Source of the DNA: Nemertoderma westbladi | Taxonomy: Eukaryota > Xenacoelomorpha > Nemertodermatida > Nemertodermatidae | Length of the DNA: 44,095 nucleotides | Assembly (NCBI GenBank): GCA_032718475.1 | Contig: JAUCBJ010003105.1 | Coordinates: forward strand, 1 to 44,095 | Reading direction: 5' to 3' | In this document: one piece after another, positions 10,395 to 20,941 of the stretch | How the letters are laid out: each line of letters opens with the position of its first letter | Numbering within the stretch: the stretch's first letter is position 1 | Notes under the pieces: generated by a model | The model's input: the letters and a program-made list of their open reading frames with translations, nothing else | Databases searched by the model: none | What the model was told of the DNA's origin: nothing | Translations under genes and position numbers: made by a program

Positions 10395-11289
10395 CACCAT
10401 GTCCTGGAATATAGTGTCGTTATTCAGGTACACGCCCCCCCCCCATTGCATGAAATTTGAAACACAGATAGTTTCACCTCCCTCCTCCTTACTGGGTGAG
10501 CCAGAATTTTTGTTTTCGCTTTCATTCTTTAGCTACAAGCGTTTGAAAAAGATGTCTCCGTCGATATTGCACCAGTTACACCGCAGTTATTCTTCAAACA
10601 TTTAGGGATTTGTTGGTACTAGTAGAAAGCTGACCGTGCAAGGATTCCAAATATGTAAAAACAATTTGAAAATTTTGAAAAAAAAATTTGAATTTGGTTG
10701 GGAAATAGCTGAGATGTGGGCATTCGAATTTTGCATGTATTAGCTTCCACTGCAGGCCATTAATTCTATTAAATAAATACACAATGTTCTAGAACATTTT
10801 GATTATGTGGGAATATCTATAAACTAGTATTATCATGTAGGCATTGCATTGTTGCCTAGCTACTTATGAGATAAACAAAATGTTCTAGAACATTGTGTTT
10901 ATTAATAGAATAAATGGCCTGCAGTGGGAGCAAATACATGCAAAATTCGAATGCCCATATCTCAGCTATTTCCCAACCAAATTCAAATATTTTTCGTTAT
11001 TTGGAATCCTTGCACGGTCAGCTTTCTACTAGTACCAACAAATCACTAAATGTTTGAAGAATAACTGTGGTGTAACTGGTGCAATATCGACGGAGACACT
11101 TTTTTTAAACGCTTGTAGCTAAAGATTGAAAGCAAAAATAAAAATTCTGGCTCATCCAGTCAGTGGTCGGGAGGTGAAACTATCTCTGTTTCAAATTTCA
11201 TGCAATCTCATTAAGATTTGTAGAAAAATTAGGGGGGGGGGGGGGGGGGCAGGTACCCGAATAACGACACTATATTCCAGGACATGGTG
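10395..11289. mobile_element. 895-bp foldback (near-palindromic) element
   Basis: Almost the entire element is a long inverted repeat. The left end CACCATGTCCTGG followed by AATATAGTGTCGTTATTC is mirrored exactly at 11289 reading inward. Both arms carry a homopolymer (C run at about 10434-10444, G run at about 11232-11249), then ATTTCATGCAA and GTTTCAAATTTC type blocks, then GACGGAGACA, then GGAATCCTTGCACGGTCAGC, and meet near 10800-10880. Around the centre AATGTTCTAGAACATT is itself palindromic. Adjacent tetranucleotides are TAAC and TAAT, so a target duplication is uncertain. It lies in the DIP2 intron between exons B and C. Confidence 0.85.
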
Positions 11290-11677
11290 TAATAGGCGTA
11301 TTTTATTAACGTACTTATTAGCGTACATTAATAATTATAATGGAATCATTTCTACCTAGTTGGGAGCGGGACATTTTCTCACAACAGTACTTGGTTACCG
11401 GGATTTTTGGAAGAAATTCTTACCCTGGTCCTGACTACGATATTACGGGTCATGGTGTAATGTACATACACTCATATGAAAATTGCTGAAATGATCCATT
11501 CACGTAATAAAACAGCTGTTAGTACCCGGCTGGCACCCTGGTTCAGTTTTCTGGTTTTGTTAGGTTAAGTTTTAGTTTGTTAGTTCGACACGAGAAAATT
11601 GTTTTTTTTTTCAAAATTTTCTGGAAAACATCCCATTAGATTTAAAATTCGTTATAGATTCCAAAAATCAAATCTTG
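11290..11677. other. intron sequence between foldback element and satellite
   Basis: No gene is seen. A weak echo of the foldback terminus (TCATGGTGTAATG near 11450) might be a degenerate copy. Confidence 0.4.
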
Positions 11678-14300
11678 ATCTTGATACGAGCGGTACTTAA
11701 CTGATCTTGGTACGAGCGGTAATTAAGTGATCTTGGTTCGAGCGGTAATTAAGTGATCTTGGTTCGAGCGGTAATTAAGTAATCTTGGTTCGAGCGGTAA
11801 TTTAGTGATCTTGGTTCGAGCGGTAATTATGTGATCTTGATTCGAGCGGTAATTAATTGATCTTGGTTCGAGCGGTAATTAAGTGATCTTGGTTCGAGCG
11901 GTAATTAAGTGATCTTGGTACGAGCGGTAATTATGTGATCTTGGTACGAGCGGTAATTAAGTGATCTTGGTTCGAGCGGGTAATTAAGTGATCTTGGTGC
12001 GAGCGGTAATTAAGTGATCTTGGATCGAGCGGTAATTACGTGACCTTGGTACGAGCGGTAATTAAGTGATCTTGGTTCGAGCGGTAATTAAGTGATCTTG
12101 GTACGAGCGGTAATTAAGTGATCTTGGTGCGAGCGGTAATTAAGTGATCTTGGATCGAGCGGTAATTACGTGACCTTGGTACGAGCGGTAATTAAGTGAT
12201 CTTGGTTCGAACGGTAATTAAGTGATCTTGGATCGAGCGGTAATTAAGTGATCTTGGTACGAGCGGTAATTAAGTGATCTTGGTACGAGCGGTAATTAAG
12301 TGATCTTGGATCAAGCGGTAATTAAGTGATCTTGGATCGAGCGGTAATTAAGTGATCTTGGATCGAGCGGTAATTAAGTGATCTTGGTACGAGCGGTAAT
12401 TAAGTGATCTTGGTACGGGCGGTAATTAAGTGATCTTGGATCGAGCGGTAATTAAGTGATCTTGGTACGAGCGGTAATTAAGTAATCTTGATACGAGCGG
12501 TAATTATGTGATCTTGGATCGAGCGGTAATTAAGTGATCTTGGTACGAGCTGTAATTAAGTGATCTTGGTTCGAGCGGTAATTAAGTGATCTTGGTTCGA
12601 GCGGTAATTAAGTGATCTTGGTACGAGCGTTAATTAAGTGATCTTGGTTCGAACGGTAATTAAGTGATCTTGGTTCGAGCGGTAATTAAGTGATCTTGGA
12701 TCGAGCGGTAATTAAGTGATCTTGGTACGGGCGGTAATTAAGTGTTCTTGGTACGAGCGGTAATTAAGTGATCTTGGTACGAGCGGTAATGAAGTAATCT
12801 TGGTACGAGCGGTAATTAAGTGATCTTGGTTCGAGCGGTAATTAAGTGATCTTGGTTCGAGCGGTAATTAAGTGATCTTGGTTCTAGCGGTAATTAAGTG
12901 ATCTTGGTTCGAGCGGTAATTAAGTAATCTTGATACGAGCGGTAATTATGTGATCTTGGATCGAGCGGTAATTAAGTGATCTTGGTACGAGCTGTAATTA
13001 AGTGATCTTGGTTCGAGCGGTAATTAAGTGATCTTGGTTCGAGCGGTAATTAAGTGATCTTGGTTTGAGCGGTAATTAAGTGATCTTGGATCGAGCGGTA
13101 ATTAAGTGATCTTGGTACGAGCGGTAATTAAGTGATCTTGGTTCGAACGGTAATTAAGTGATCTTGGTACGAGCGGTAATTAAGTGATCTTGGTTCGAAC
13201 GGTAATTAAATGACCTTGGTTCGAGCGGTAATTAAGTGATCTTGGTTCGAGCGGTAATTAAGTGATCTTGGATCGAGCGGTAATTAAGTGATCTTGGTAC
13301 GAGCGGTAATTAAGTGATCTTGGTTCGAACGGTAATTAAATGACCTTGGTTCGAGCGGTAATTAAGTGATCTTGGTTCGAGCGGTAATTAAGTGATCTTG
13401 GATCGAGCGGTAATTAAGTGATCTTGGTACGAGCGGTAATAAAGTGATCTTGGTTCGAACGGTAATTAAGTGACCTTGGTTCGAGCGGTAATTAAGTGAT
13501 CTTGGATCGAGCGGTAATTAAGTGATCTTGGTACGAGCGCTAATTAAGTGATCTTGGATAGAGCGGTAATTAAGTGATCTTGGTACGAGCGGTAATTAAG
13601 TGATCTTGGTACGAGCGGTAATTAAGTGATCTTGGATCGAGCGGTAATTAAGTGATCTTGGTACGATCGGTAATTAAGTGATCTTGGTACGAGCTGTAAT
13701 TAAGTGATCTTGGTTCGAGCGGTAATTAAGTGATCTTGGTTCGAGCGGTAATTAAGTAATCTTGATACGAGCGGCAATTATGTGATCTTGGATCGAGCGG
13801 TAATTAAGTGATCTTGGTACGAGCTGTAATTATGTGATCTTGGATCGAGCGGTAATTATGTGATCTTGGTTCGAGCGGTAATTAAGTAATCTTGGTACAA
13901 GCGGTAATTAAGTGATCTTGGTACGAGCTGTAATTATGTGATCTTGGATCGAGCGGTAATTAAGTGATCTTGGTACGAGCTGTAATTAAGTGATCTTGGT
14001 TCGAGCGGTAATTAAGTGATCTTGGTTCGAGCGGTAATTAAGTAATCTTGATACGAGCGGCAATTATGTGATCTTGGATCGAGCGGTAATTAAGTGATCT
14101 TGGTACGAGCTGTAATTATGTGATCTTGGATCGAGCGGTAATTATGTGATCTTGGTTCGAGCGGTAATTAAGTAATCTTGGTACAAGCGGTAATTAAGTG
14201 ACCTTGGTACGAGCTGTAATTATGTGATCTTGGATCGAGCGGTAATTATGTGATCTTGGTACGAGCGGTAATTATGTGATCTTGGTTCGAGCGGTAATTA
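11678..14300. repeat. 26-bp satellite array, about 100 copies
   Basis: The unit GATCTTGGTACGAGCGGTAA plus TTAAGT recurs every 26 bp for 2.6 kb. Variation concentrates at the two bases after TTGG (TA, TT, AT, TG) and at a few other sites. Blocks of five units with the same variant order recur (for example near 13190 and 13330, and the GATACGAGCGGTAATTATGT block near 12485, 12930, 13760 and 14050), so there is higher-order structure. The last unit ends only about 26 bp before the acceptor of DIP2 exon C, leaving little room for a branch site outside the repeat. Confidence 0.95.
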
Positions 14301-14326
14301 AAACTTATTTCCAATGCTTCTGATAG

Positions 14327-14510
14327 GTTGCTGGTATTTTCCGTAACGGTGCTGAAGGACCAGAGGATCATCGTTGTATCCGAGCAACGGAAGGACGTCA
14401 CGGAAGAGGCGTGCTTCCAGTGGATGTCCCGTGTAATACACGCCGTAGACGCTATACACCAGGTCTCCGTGTACTGTCTGGCTCTGGTAGCCGCCAACGA
14501 TTTACCAAAG
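14327..14510 (+). CDS. DIP2: DIP2 exon C
   Basis: The acceptor CTTCTGATAG ends at 14326 and the donor GTTTGT starts at 14511. The first base completes the Arg codon from exon B and the exon ends on a whole codon. It encodes FSVTVLKDQRIIVVSEQR, FQWMSRVIHAVDAIHQ and YCLALVAANDLPK, strongly conserved in DIP2 proteins. The polypyrimidine tract is weak (ATTTCCAATGCTTCTGATAG) and the branch site may lie in the adjoining 26-bp satellite. Confidence 0.93.
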
Positions 14511-15088
14511 GTTTGTTTGTACACTACACGCAAGGCGTTACTATGCATCCAACCATGAAATGAGACGAAATATACCAATCTATTTACCTTTTATAAAAAC
14601 CGAAACATTCAATAACTTTTTAGAAATAAATGTTAACTATTTCACACTGCTAGAGGTCACCGAGGCACCAACAATTTGAAATATTCTTCTCGGGATTAAT
14701 AATCCGCCATTTTGGTCATGACCAACTTCCAATAATCACTTATGACTCACTGGCGATGAACTAGGAGTTGGTCATCATGATGTAGTTAATGAATAGAAAG
14801 TTCCTTTAATACAAATGGTGAACCAAATGGCAACTTATTTAAGACCTGGGCTCGATAATAAAATTGAAAGTTTTACCATTTTTTTTTACTCTTTCACAGC
14901 ACTCGGACCGTGGTGTCATTAAAATTTTCAAATTGTTTTATTATTTGTTTTATTTTTAATATTTTATAAACCAATTCAATTGACAAATTAATTATCGCAC
15001 CACGGCTCGATTGCTTAATCTTTGTAATTTAGCCTGATTTAATTAATATAGTACAGACTGACTAATTAATGTTATCGTTATTCCACAG
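14511..15088. other. DIP2 intron C-D, nothing recognised
   Basis: 578 bp of AT-rich intron with a good pyrimidine-containing acceptor (TTATTCCACAG). No other feature seen. Confidence 0.6.
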
Positions 15089-15331
15089 ACTCCGCTGGGG
15101 GGCGTCGACGTAACTGAGACTAAGAAACGTTTCGAGCTGGGGTGTCTACACATGATCAACCTGATGCTGTGTCCGCACAACTGCATAACCAACCTACCGA
15201 AACCGAGAGTGAAACCGGACGAGAGTGTGGGACCGGCGAGCATCATGGTCGGGTGTCTGGTGCAAGGAACGCGGATCACCGGAGCCCAGGGCCGCGTGGT
15301 CCCCTGCTGGGACGAGGCCAACGATAAAAAG
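15089..15331 (+). CDS. DIP2: DIP2 exon D (linker between adenylate-forming domains)
   Basis: 81 codons in phase 0 at both ends. It encodes TPLGGVDVTETKKRFELG and MLCPHNCITNLPKP, then VGPASIMVG, all recognisable in the DIP2 linker. The donor used here, GTTACC at 15332, is weak. It was chosen because ending at DKK and joining FQV in exon E reproduces the family length exactly. A second possible donor, GTATGA at 15398, is also in phase and would add 22 residues (VTAGLQDEMFNRAAG and on) with no counterpart in the family. Both forms could be made. Confidence 0.85.
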
Positions 15332-16339
15332 GTTACCGCCGGTCTACAGGACGAGATGTTTAACCGAGCCGCCGGGGCGGCAGCCACTCGGGCCTCGGTA
15401 TGATCAGCCTGTCCACTTCCGGCATTCTATATCAATGTTTGCCTGCCGAGTAGTTTATGTGGCTGACTCCCTGGCTGCTCTAACCCGTCGTTTAGCAGAG
15501 GAGAACGAAAAATTAGTGTTATTTCTCTAATTTCATGTGAAATTTAGCTACTACAGTAGTTTCATGTGCAGAAAGGGCGAACTAATTTAGATTTCTATGA
15601 ACGGGTGTGTGGGGGGGGGGGGGGGGGGGGGGGAAATCATTGCTCTCTAGGGGCCATCGGCGGATATGGCTATTTCTTGTAAAACACTAACCCAGTAACT
15701 ATTATTGCAACTATTTTTGGGCGAAAGTTTTTGAGATTCAGTTTTTCGGAAAGAATATGAAACATAATTGTCATTCATAGATAATACTTATTGGCTTCAA
15801 AGTTGAACCCTTCCTGATTAGTTAATAATGTCTGGCTTGAGACACCCCACAGAGCTAAATATTTCATTAAATGCGTTTTTTGAGGTCAGTGATTTAATTT
15901 TTGATGCCAAACTTATATGTTACGGTAGCCCTGTTAGATTCCATAGACGGAATATTTTCTCGTTAGATATAGCTAAACCCCCCTCTCGTAGCGCATGGCT
16001 CTTAGTTTCTACGCACTCTCGTTTACTTTCATCCATAGAAACGCGGCCTGCCATTGACGTTATCTCGTATATTGTTATTTACTCTCTCTATTCTAGACTT
16101 ATTTTGCCACCATAACCGTTTCTGTCTTAAATCTAGAGATTTTATTAATTTAAATGTGATACTGTGCCATAATATATTAATTGTCTAACGTTAGAATTTA
16201 TCGAAGTGAAATTAAATTTTGTATTAAAATGTGACCTTATTTTCTTTTAAAAACTAATAATCGACTATTTCTCGAAACTTTAATAACTTAGAATGTATAA
16301 GACATGAGTCGGTTGTATAATTATTACTTTATCTGACAG
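15332..16339. other. DIP2 intron D-E with a 23-bp G tract
   Basis: An uninterrupted G run at 15611-15633 could form a G-quadruplex. A 95-codon open frame at 15828-16115 lacks any recognisable family and is probably chance. The acceptor TTATCTGACAG ends at 16339. Confidence 0.6.
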
Positions 16340-16586
16340 TTCCAGGTGCTTTCAGACATTCTACGTTGGCGCGCCAGTAAGACTCCGGAACACGTGCTGT
16401 TTCAGCTTATTTCGCAGAAGGGCCTCGCCGTCCAATCAGCAACGTGCGCGTACCTACACCGCAGGGCAGAACGTATCGCATGCCTCCTAGTGGAAAAAGG
16501 ACGAACTCTCCCGGGCTCCCACGTGGCTCTGGTGTTCCCTCCAGGAATCGAACTTATTGCCAGTTTCTATGGGTGTCTATATCTCG
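16340..16586 (+). CDS. DIP2: DIP2 exon E (start of second adenylate-forming domain), first donor
   Basis: The exon starts FQVLSDILRWRASKTPEHV and ends with FPPGIELIASFYGCLYLG, the start of the second AMP-binding domain. With the first donor (GTAAGT at 16587) it is 247 nt and ends in phase 1. Exon F supplies GT to complete the Gly codon, giving the conserved GCVP junction. Immediately downstream the exon end plus donor is repeated 23 more times (see array). A second AG at 16344-16345 could give an acceptor six bases shorter in frame. The frame is open from here to 17737, so intron retention would add repeats and then stop. Confidence 0.93.
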
Positions 16587-17727
16587 GTAAGTGTACCGAG
16601 CTCATTACCAGTTTCTATGGGTGTCTATATCTCGGTAAGTGTACCGAGCTCATTACCAGTTTCTATGGGTGTCTATATCTCGGTAAGTGTACCGAGCTCA
16701 TTACCAGTTTCTATGGGTGTCTATATCTCGGTAAGTGTACCGAGCTCATTACCAGTTTCTATGGGTGTCTATATCTCGGTAAGTGTACCGAGCTCATTAC
16801 CAGTTTCTATGGGTGTCTATATCTCGGTAAGTGTACCGAGCTCATTACCAGTTTCTATGGGTGTCTATATCTCGGTAAGTGTACCGAGCTCATTACCAGT
16901 TTCTATGGGTGTCTATATCTCGGTAAGTGTACCGAGCTCATTACCAGTTTCTATGGGTGCCTATATCTCGGTAAGTGTACCGAGCTCATTACCAGTTTCT
17001 ATGGGTGTCTATATCTCGGTAAGTCTATCGAGCTCATTACCAGTTTCTATGGGTGTCTATATCTCGGTAAGTCTATCGAGCTCATTACCAGTTTCTATGG
17101 GTGTCTATATCTCGGTAAGTGTATCGAGCTCATTACCAGTTTCTATGGGTGTCTATATCTCGGTAAGTGTACCGAGCTCATTACCAGTTTCTATGGGTGT
17201 CTATATCTCGGTAAGTGTACCGAGCTCATTACCAGTTTCTATTGGTGCCTATATCTCGGTAAGTGTACCGAGCTCATTACCAGTTTCTATGGGTGTCTAT
17301 ATCTCGGTAAGTGTACCGAGCTCATTACCAGTTTCTATGGGTGTCTATATCTCGGTAAGTGTACCGAGCTCATTACCAGTTTCTATTGGTGCCTATATCT
17401 CGGTAGGTGTACCGAGCTCATTGCCAGTTTCTATGGGTGTCTATATCTCGGTAAGTGTACCGAGCTCATTACCAGTTTCTATTGGTGCCTATATCTCGGT
17501 AAGTGTACCGAGCTCATTACCAGTTTCTATGGGTGCCTATATCTCGGTAGGTGTACCGAGCTCATTACCAGTTTCTATGGGTGTCTATATCTCGGTAAGT
17601 GTACCGAGCTCATTACCAGTTTCTATGGGTGTCTATATCTCGGTAAGTGTACCGAGCTCATTACCAGTTTCTATGGGTGTCTATATCTCGGTAAGCGTAC
17701 CGAGCTCATTACCAGTTTCTATTGTCG
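16550..17727 (+). repeat. 48-bp tandem array of exon end plus 5' splice site (24 donors)
   Basis: Each 48-bp unit holds 37 nt copied from the end of DIP2 exon E (encoding ELITSFYGCLYL and one base) and the first 11 nt of the intron (GTAAGTGTACC). Donors begin at 16587 and then every 48 bp to 17691, 24 in all. By reading, 21 are GTAAGT, two are GTAGGT (17403, 17547) and one is GTAAGC (17691). Because 48 is a multiple of three and no stop occurs in the exon frame, every donor leaves the same phase, and each extra unit adds the 16 residues KCTELITSFYGCLYLG. The first copy differs from the rest (GAACTTATTGCC against GAGCTCATTACC), consistent with the array having homogenised separately from the functional exon end. 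The array stops abruptly after 17725. Confidence 0.95.
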
Positions 17728-18380
17728 TGCTAATTAATGCTCGTTAATTTTTATTTTTGATTGGGGTAATTCATTTTTGATTTATTGTAGTATATATTAT
17801 TGCTAATTAATTTGTTTTTAATTATGCTCAGCAAAACTTAATTGTCATTGTAAACTTCTATCACTTATCCTACAAAACTGAAACTTTTAAGTGCTTCGCG
17901 CGAAAAGTTACTGGATTTTCGATGTTAAGAGACGTTAATAACGTGTTTATTGATTTGCTAAAATACATCCGCCATTAGCCATGATTTCTATATTTGCATT
18001 GAAGATTTCAGTTTGTCGGGATCGGAAATTAAATTTGATTTTCTAACTATAAATTTAAATATTAAAAATCAATAACTGTTGTATATCTTTTATGTGAGGG
18101 ACCCACCGAGCCATTTATTTTGCTATTGTTCGAATTATTTACAGCGAATGAAAACATACCAGACGAGAAAAACAAAATACTAACGTAGGAAATCAGCACA
18201 GCTTAACAAACACAAGATAGTTGTACATAGGGAACTGGTATTTATTTATTTATTGGAATAATTACTGCAAAATATATGCACGATAATAGTTGAAAAATAC
18301 TCTCAATAAATCTATACCCTAATAAAGAAAACTAAGACAAGGCAAGTATACCTATAAAATAGAGCCGTACTAGACCTGGG
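17728..18380. other. AT-rich intron; 3' end of the minus-strand PRKCSH gene
   Basis: On the minus strand, overlapping AATAAA signals lie at 18240-18254, about 130 bp downstream of the PRKCSH stop, and are the likely poly(A) site. The rest shows no feature. Confidence 0.5.
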
Positions 18381-19907
18381 CTATAGTTCCTCGTGGAACT
18401 CTGTTGTCAGTTTGTCTAACTCGAGCGGCGGCAAATTGTCCTTACACACCGCTGGCGTGTGGAACACCATGTTGTACTCGCAACGACTGGGTTCGCTCGC
18501 TTCCCTCAGTTGGTTGTCCACCCCGCAGACAAGCTGCACCCTGGTAGACCGAGAGGGCCCGTTCCAGCAGGCCAACCCATCCTTGTAGACCATAGTGTCG
18601 TCCTCCCACGATCCCCAGCGCCCCAGACTGGTTTCGGAGCCGCCACTGGCCCCGGACTGTACGACCTTATCGAACGGACACAGTCTGTAGGTGTACTCCG
18701 CTGTGCTCAACTCGAAACATTGGCCTCGTAGCGGGAGGAACTCGTAATCGCCGCCGTGGTCCCCTTCAACCACCTTCTTTAGCTCTCGTAACTCAGTGTC
18801 CAACTGGTTTACCTTGCTCTCTATTTCTTTGTGATGGTTCCTAGCGGTGGTGGCAGCTTCCACTGCCAACTGCGTCTCTTCGTCGAACTCTTCTTCAGTC
18901 TCCTTAACCTCCCCCACTACCTCCCCGTCGTCCTGTTCCTCAGGTATATCCACATCATCGTCTTCTCCAACCCCCTTGTAGACGTGTTTCATATACTCCC
19001 ACACGTAGTCCCTAAAGTCGTCCCTGTTGACCTCCGTCAACCCTCCCATGTAGGACTCGGCCTCTTCAGCCGTCGTTTCTCCGTCGTCGTTTACGTCGAA
19101 GTCCGCTACCGACGTCACTTCGTCCACGGTAATCAACCCGTCACTGTTATCGTCTAACTCGTAAAAGGCCTCATCTACCTCATCTTTATCCACCTTCCCG
19201 GTATCTTTCTTTTTTTCACTCTTCTCTAATACTTTATCTACCGGTACCTCATCTGACTCTTTATTTAACTCATCTTTCTCCCTCTCTTCCTTCAGTTTAT
19301 CGAACTTCTCTTTGGCTTCCTTCTCTACGACTTCCGCCTCTTCCTTAGCTGTTGCCGCGGCCTCCAGCAGCCCTCTCTGCTCATCTAACTCCACTTCAAT
19401 ATCTTCCTTTCTCAGCAACCTTTTCTCGTGGATTATTTTTCCCTCCTTCTTGTACCGGAGTTTCACTTGGACTCCCTGTTTCTGGAGCTCGTAATAGGCC
19501 TGGCGTTTCCGCAACGACTCCATACCCAGTAGTCGGCATGAGTTCTCGCAACTGCCGACAGGTTCGTCCGATCCGTCGCAACAGTCGCAGATTGTGTCGC
19601 CGACTCGACTCGACGGGACGTATCGGCCTCGATGGCCGATGTTCTCGCAGTAGAATCGGCCTGCTGGACAGGCCGATGTCCCTGGTTCGTCGCTGGAATC
19701 CTTGCAGTCGCAATAATCGTCGTTGACTTTATCGAATTTTATTAAACCATTTCCATCATGGCAATAGAATTTCCCGCCATTGTTTTTGTACAGAGAGTAT
19801 CGGGTTGGTTCAACGCCATGTAGATGTGTAGGAACTCCGGTTGCTGGGTTAACCAATATAATTACTAGGAATGCTAGTCCATGAAATAAAATTGCTTGAT
19901 ATTGCAT
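18381..19907 (-). CDS. PRKCSH: glucosidase II beta subunit (ER lectin/regulatory subunit)
   Basis: 508 residues, complete. A signal peptide (1-24, hydrophobic LAFLVIILV) is followed by two LDLa-like Cys repeats (about 48-80 and 86-120, each with DxSDE). Next come a long Glu/Lys-rich coiled region (130-245), two EF-hand-like loops (DDNSDGLITVDE at 252-263 and DVNDDGETTAEE at 271-282), a second acidic/coiled region and a mannose-6-phosphate-receptor-homology domain (about 395-490, with GQCFEL, YRLCPF and CEYNM). It ends in HEEL, an HDEL-type ER retrieval signal. The protein holds the catalytic alpha subunit in the ER and recognises mannose on N-glycans during glucose trimming. It is antisense in a DIP2 intron and has no introns, unlike vertebrate PRKCSH, so it may be a functional retrocopy. 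No poly(A) tract or target duplication is visible. Confidence 0.96.
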   Translation of the reverse strand: MQYQAILFHGLAFLVIILVNPATGVPTHLHGVEPTRYSLYKNNGGKFYCHDGNGLIKFDKVNDDYCDCKDSSDEPGTSACPAGRFYCENIGHRGRYVPSSRVGDTICDCCDGSDEPVGSCENSCRLLGMESLRKRQAYYELQKQGVQVKLRYKKEGKIIHEKRLLRKEDIEVELDEQRGLLEAAATAKEEAEVVEKEAKEKFDKLKEEREKDELNKESDEVPVDKVLEKSEKKKDTGKVDKDEVDEAFYELDDNSDGLITVDEVTSVADFDVNDDGETTAEEAESYMGGLTEVNRDDFRDYVWEYMKHVYKGVGEDDDVDIPEEQDDGEVVGEVKETEEEFDEETQLAVEAATTARNHHKEIESKVNQLDTELRELKKVVEGDHGGDYEFLPLRGQCFELSTAEYTYRLCPFDKVVQSGASGGSETSLGRWGSWEDDTMVYKDGLACWNGPSRSTRVQLVCGVDNQLREASEPSRCEYNMVFHTPAVCKDNLPPLELDKLTTEFHEEL

Positions 19908-20415
19908 TGTGTTGCAGTGTTGTACGCCAGGATAATTTAATACCTACCGAACAGATACCGGTACCGGTATTCAGGTATTGGACATAGACAGATAGACATA
20001 CGCGTAGGCCGTAACTCATCCGTATACAGTATACGTATACGATATACTGATATACTATACTACACTACAGCACTATGTCACCAGATCCACCCAAACGTCA
20101 CCACCATTATGTCGCCATATCCACCAAAGCCATTAGTATTAAATGAATGGTTAATTATAGTAAATAAATATAATATTATTAAGAAGTATTTTTGTTTAGA
20201 CGCCATTTGAATAGTATAAATACCAGTACAAACATCTGAACATAATAAATTGCAAAATATAGTTTACTGAGGTATATTTAAACTAATACGATTCAAACAT
20301 TGTCTGACTACCCATAATAAGCATGGAATTACCTATATATCCTATTGTAAAAGTTTCAGCCTACGCTAATTTTGCCTAATTCTCGGCTCCTGTATTAAAG
20401 GCCTTGTGCCTTGCC
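19908..20415. other. upstream region of PRKCSH, nothing firm
   Basis: Contains alternating TATAC runs at about 20020-20062 that could act as a promoter element or a simple repeat. No gene is seen. Confidence 0.4.
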
Positions 20416-20663
20416 TAAAGGCCCATTTATACTCGGCCGTACGACAAGGTCGTACAGCGGCCGTGAGATCAACGTACGGCCTTAATCCATGGCAGTACGG
20501 TGCCGTACGGAATCTGTAGTTGTTTTAAGACCGCATAGTTATATTGCCGTACGACATGATAGACCACCTGACGACTGCTGTACGGACAAATATCACAATT
20601 TCTTACCGTACGGTCACCGTACGGCTGTAGTATGTAGTACGGCCGATTATAAATGAGCCTTTA
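20416..20663. mobile_element. 248-bp MITE with CGGCCGTAC-rich inverted repeats
   Basis: The left end TAAAGGCCCATTTATACTCG continues as GCCGTAC and pairs with the complement of the right end (GTACGGCCGATTATAAATGA then GCCTTTA). The interior is packed with further copies of GTACGG and CCGTAC, giving many alternative hairpins. Reading the ends as AAGGC leaves TA on both sides, but TSD length is ambiguous. Confidence 0.75.
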
Positions 20664-20685
20664 CTGTTTAGGCTTACCTAAACGT

Positions 20686-20850
20686 GACCGTTACACTGTC
20701 ATACTGTACAATCATACTTAAAGAATAGGCCTACTGTTACTTTATTTCAAGCCGTGACATATATTTATAGCACCCCATATACCCATGGCTCATCATCGAG
20801 TTAACTTTATTTCACGGCGTATTTCACTCCGTCTTGAAATACAGTTTCTT
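20686..20850 (+). repeat. dispersed repeat, copy 1
   Basis: Shares GTACAATCATACT, GTTACTTTATTTCA, GCACCCCA, CCCATG/CCATCAT and AACTTTATTTCACGGC in the same order with 22545-22660. An unclassified interspersed repeat of roughly 150 bp. Confidence 0.6.
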
Positions 20851-20941
20851 GGCAAAAATGAAACTGTAACCTCTACTATTGGGCGGAATTAACAAAAAAC
20901 TAGGGTTTTATCCCCACTGAGGTAATACTGAATGGATATAC

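Noticed and set aside
15828-16115. 95-codon intronic ORF as a gene
   Set aside because: No recognisable family, promoter or splice support.
16346-17737. 463-codon ORF as an independent repeat protein
   Set aside because: Its first part is DIP2 exon E and the rest is the exon/donor array. Exon F continues the protein, so a normal transcript splices out most or all of it.
18459-19726. Plus-strand and alternate-frame ORFs across PRKCSH
   Set aside because: Shadow frames of a GC-rich coding region without independent motifs; likewise for ORFs overlapping GOT2, the IRG gene and the large ORFs at 35994-44067.
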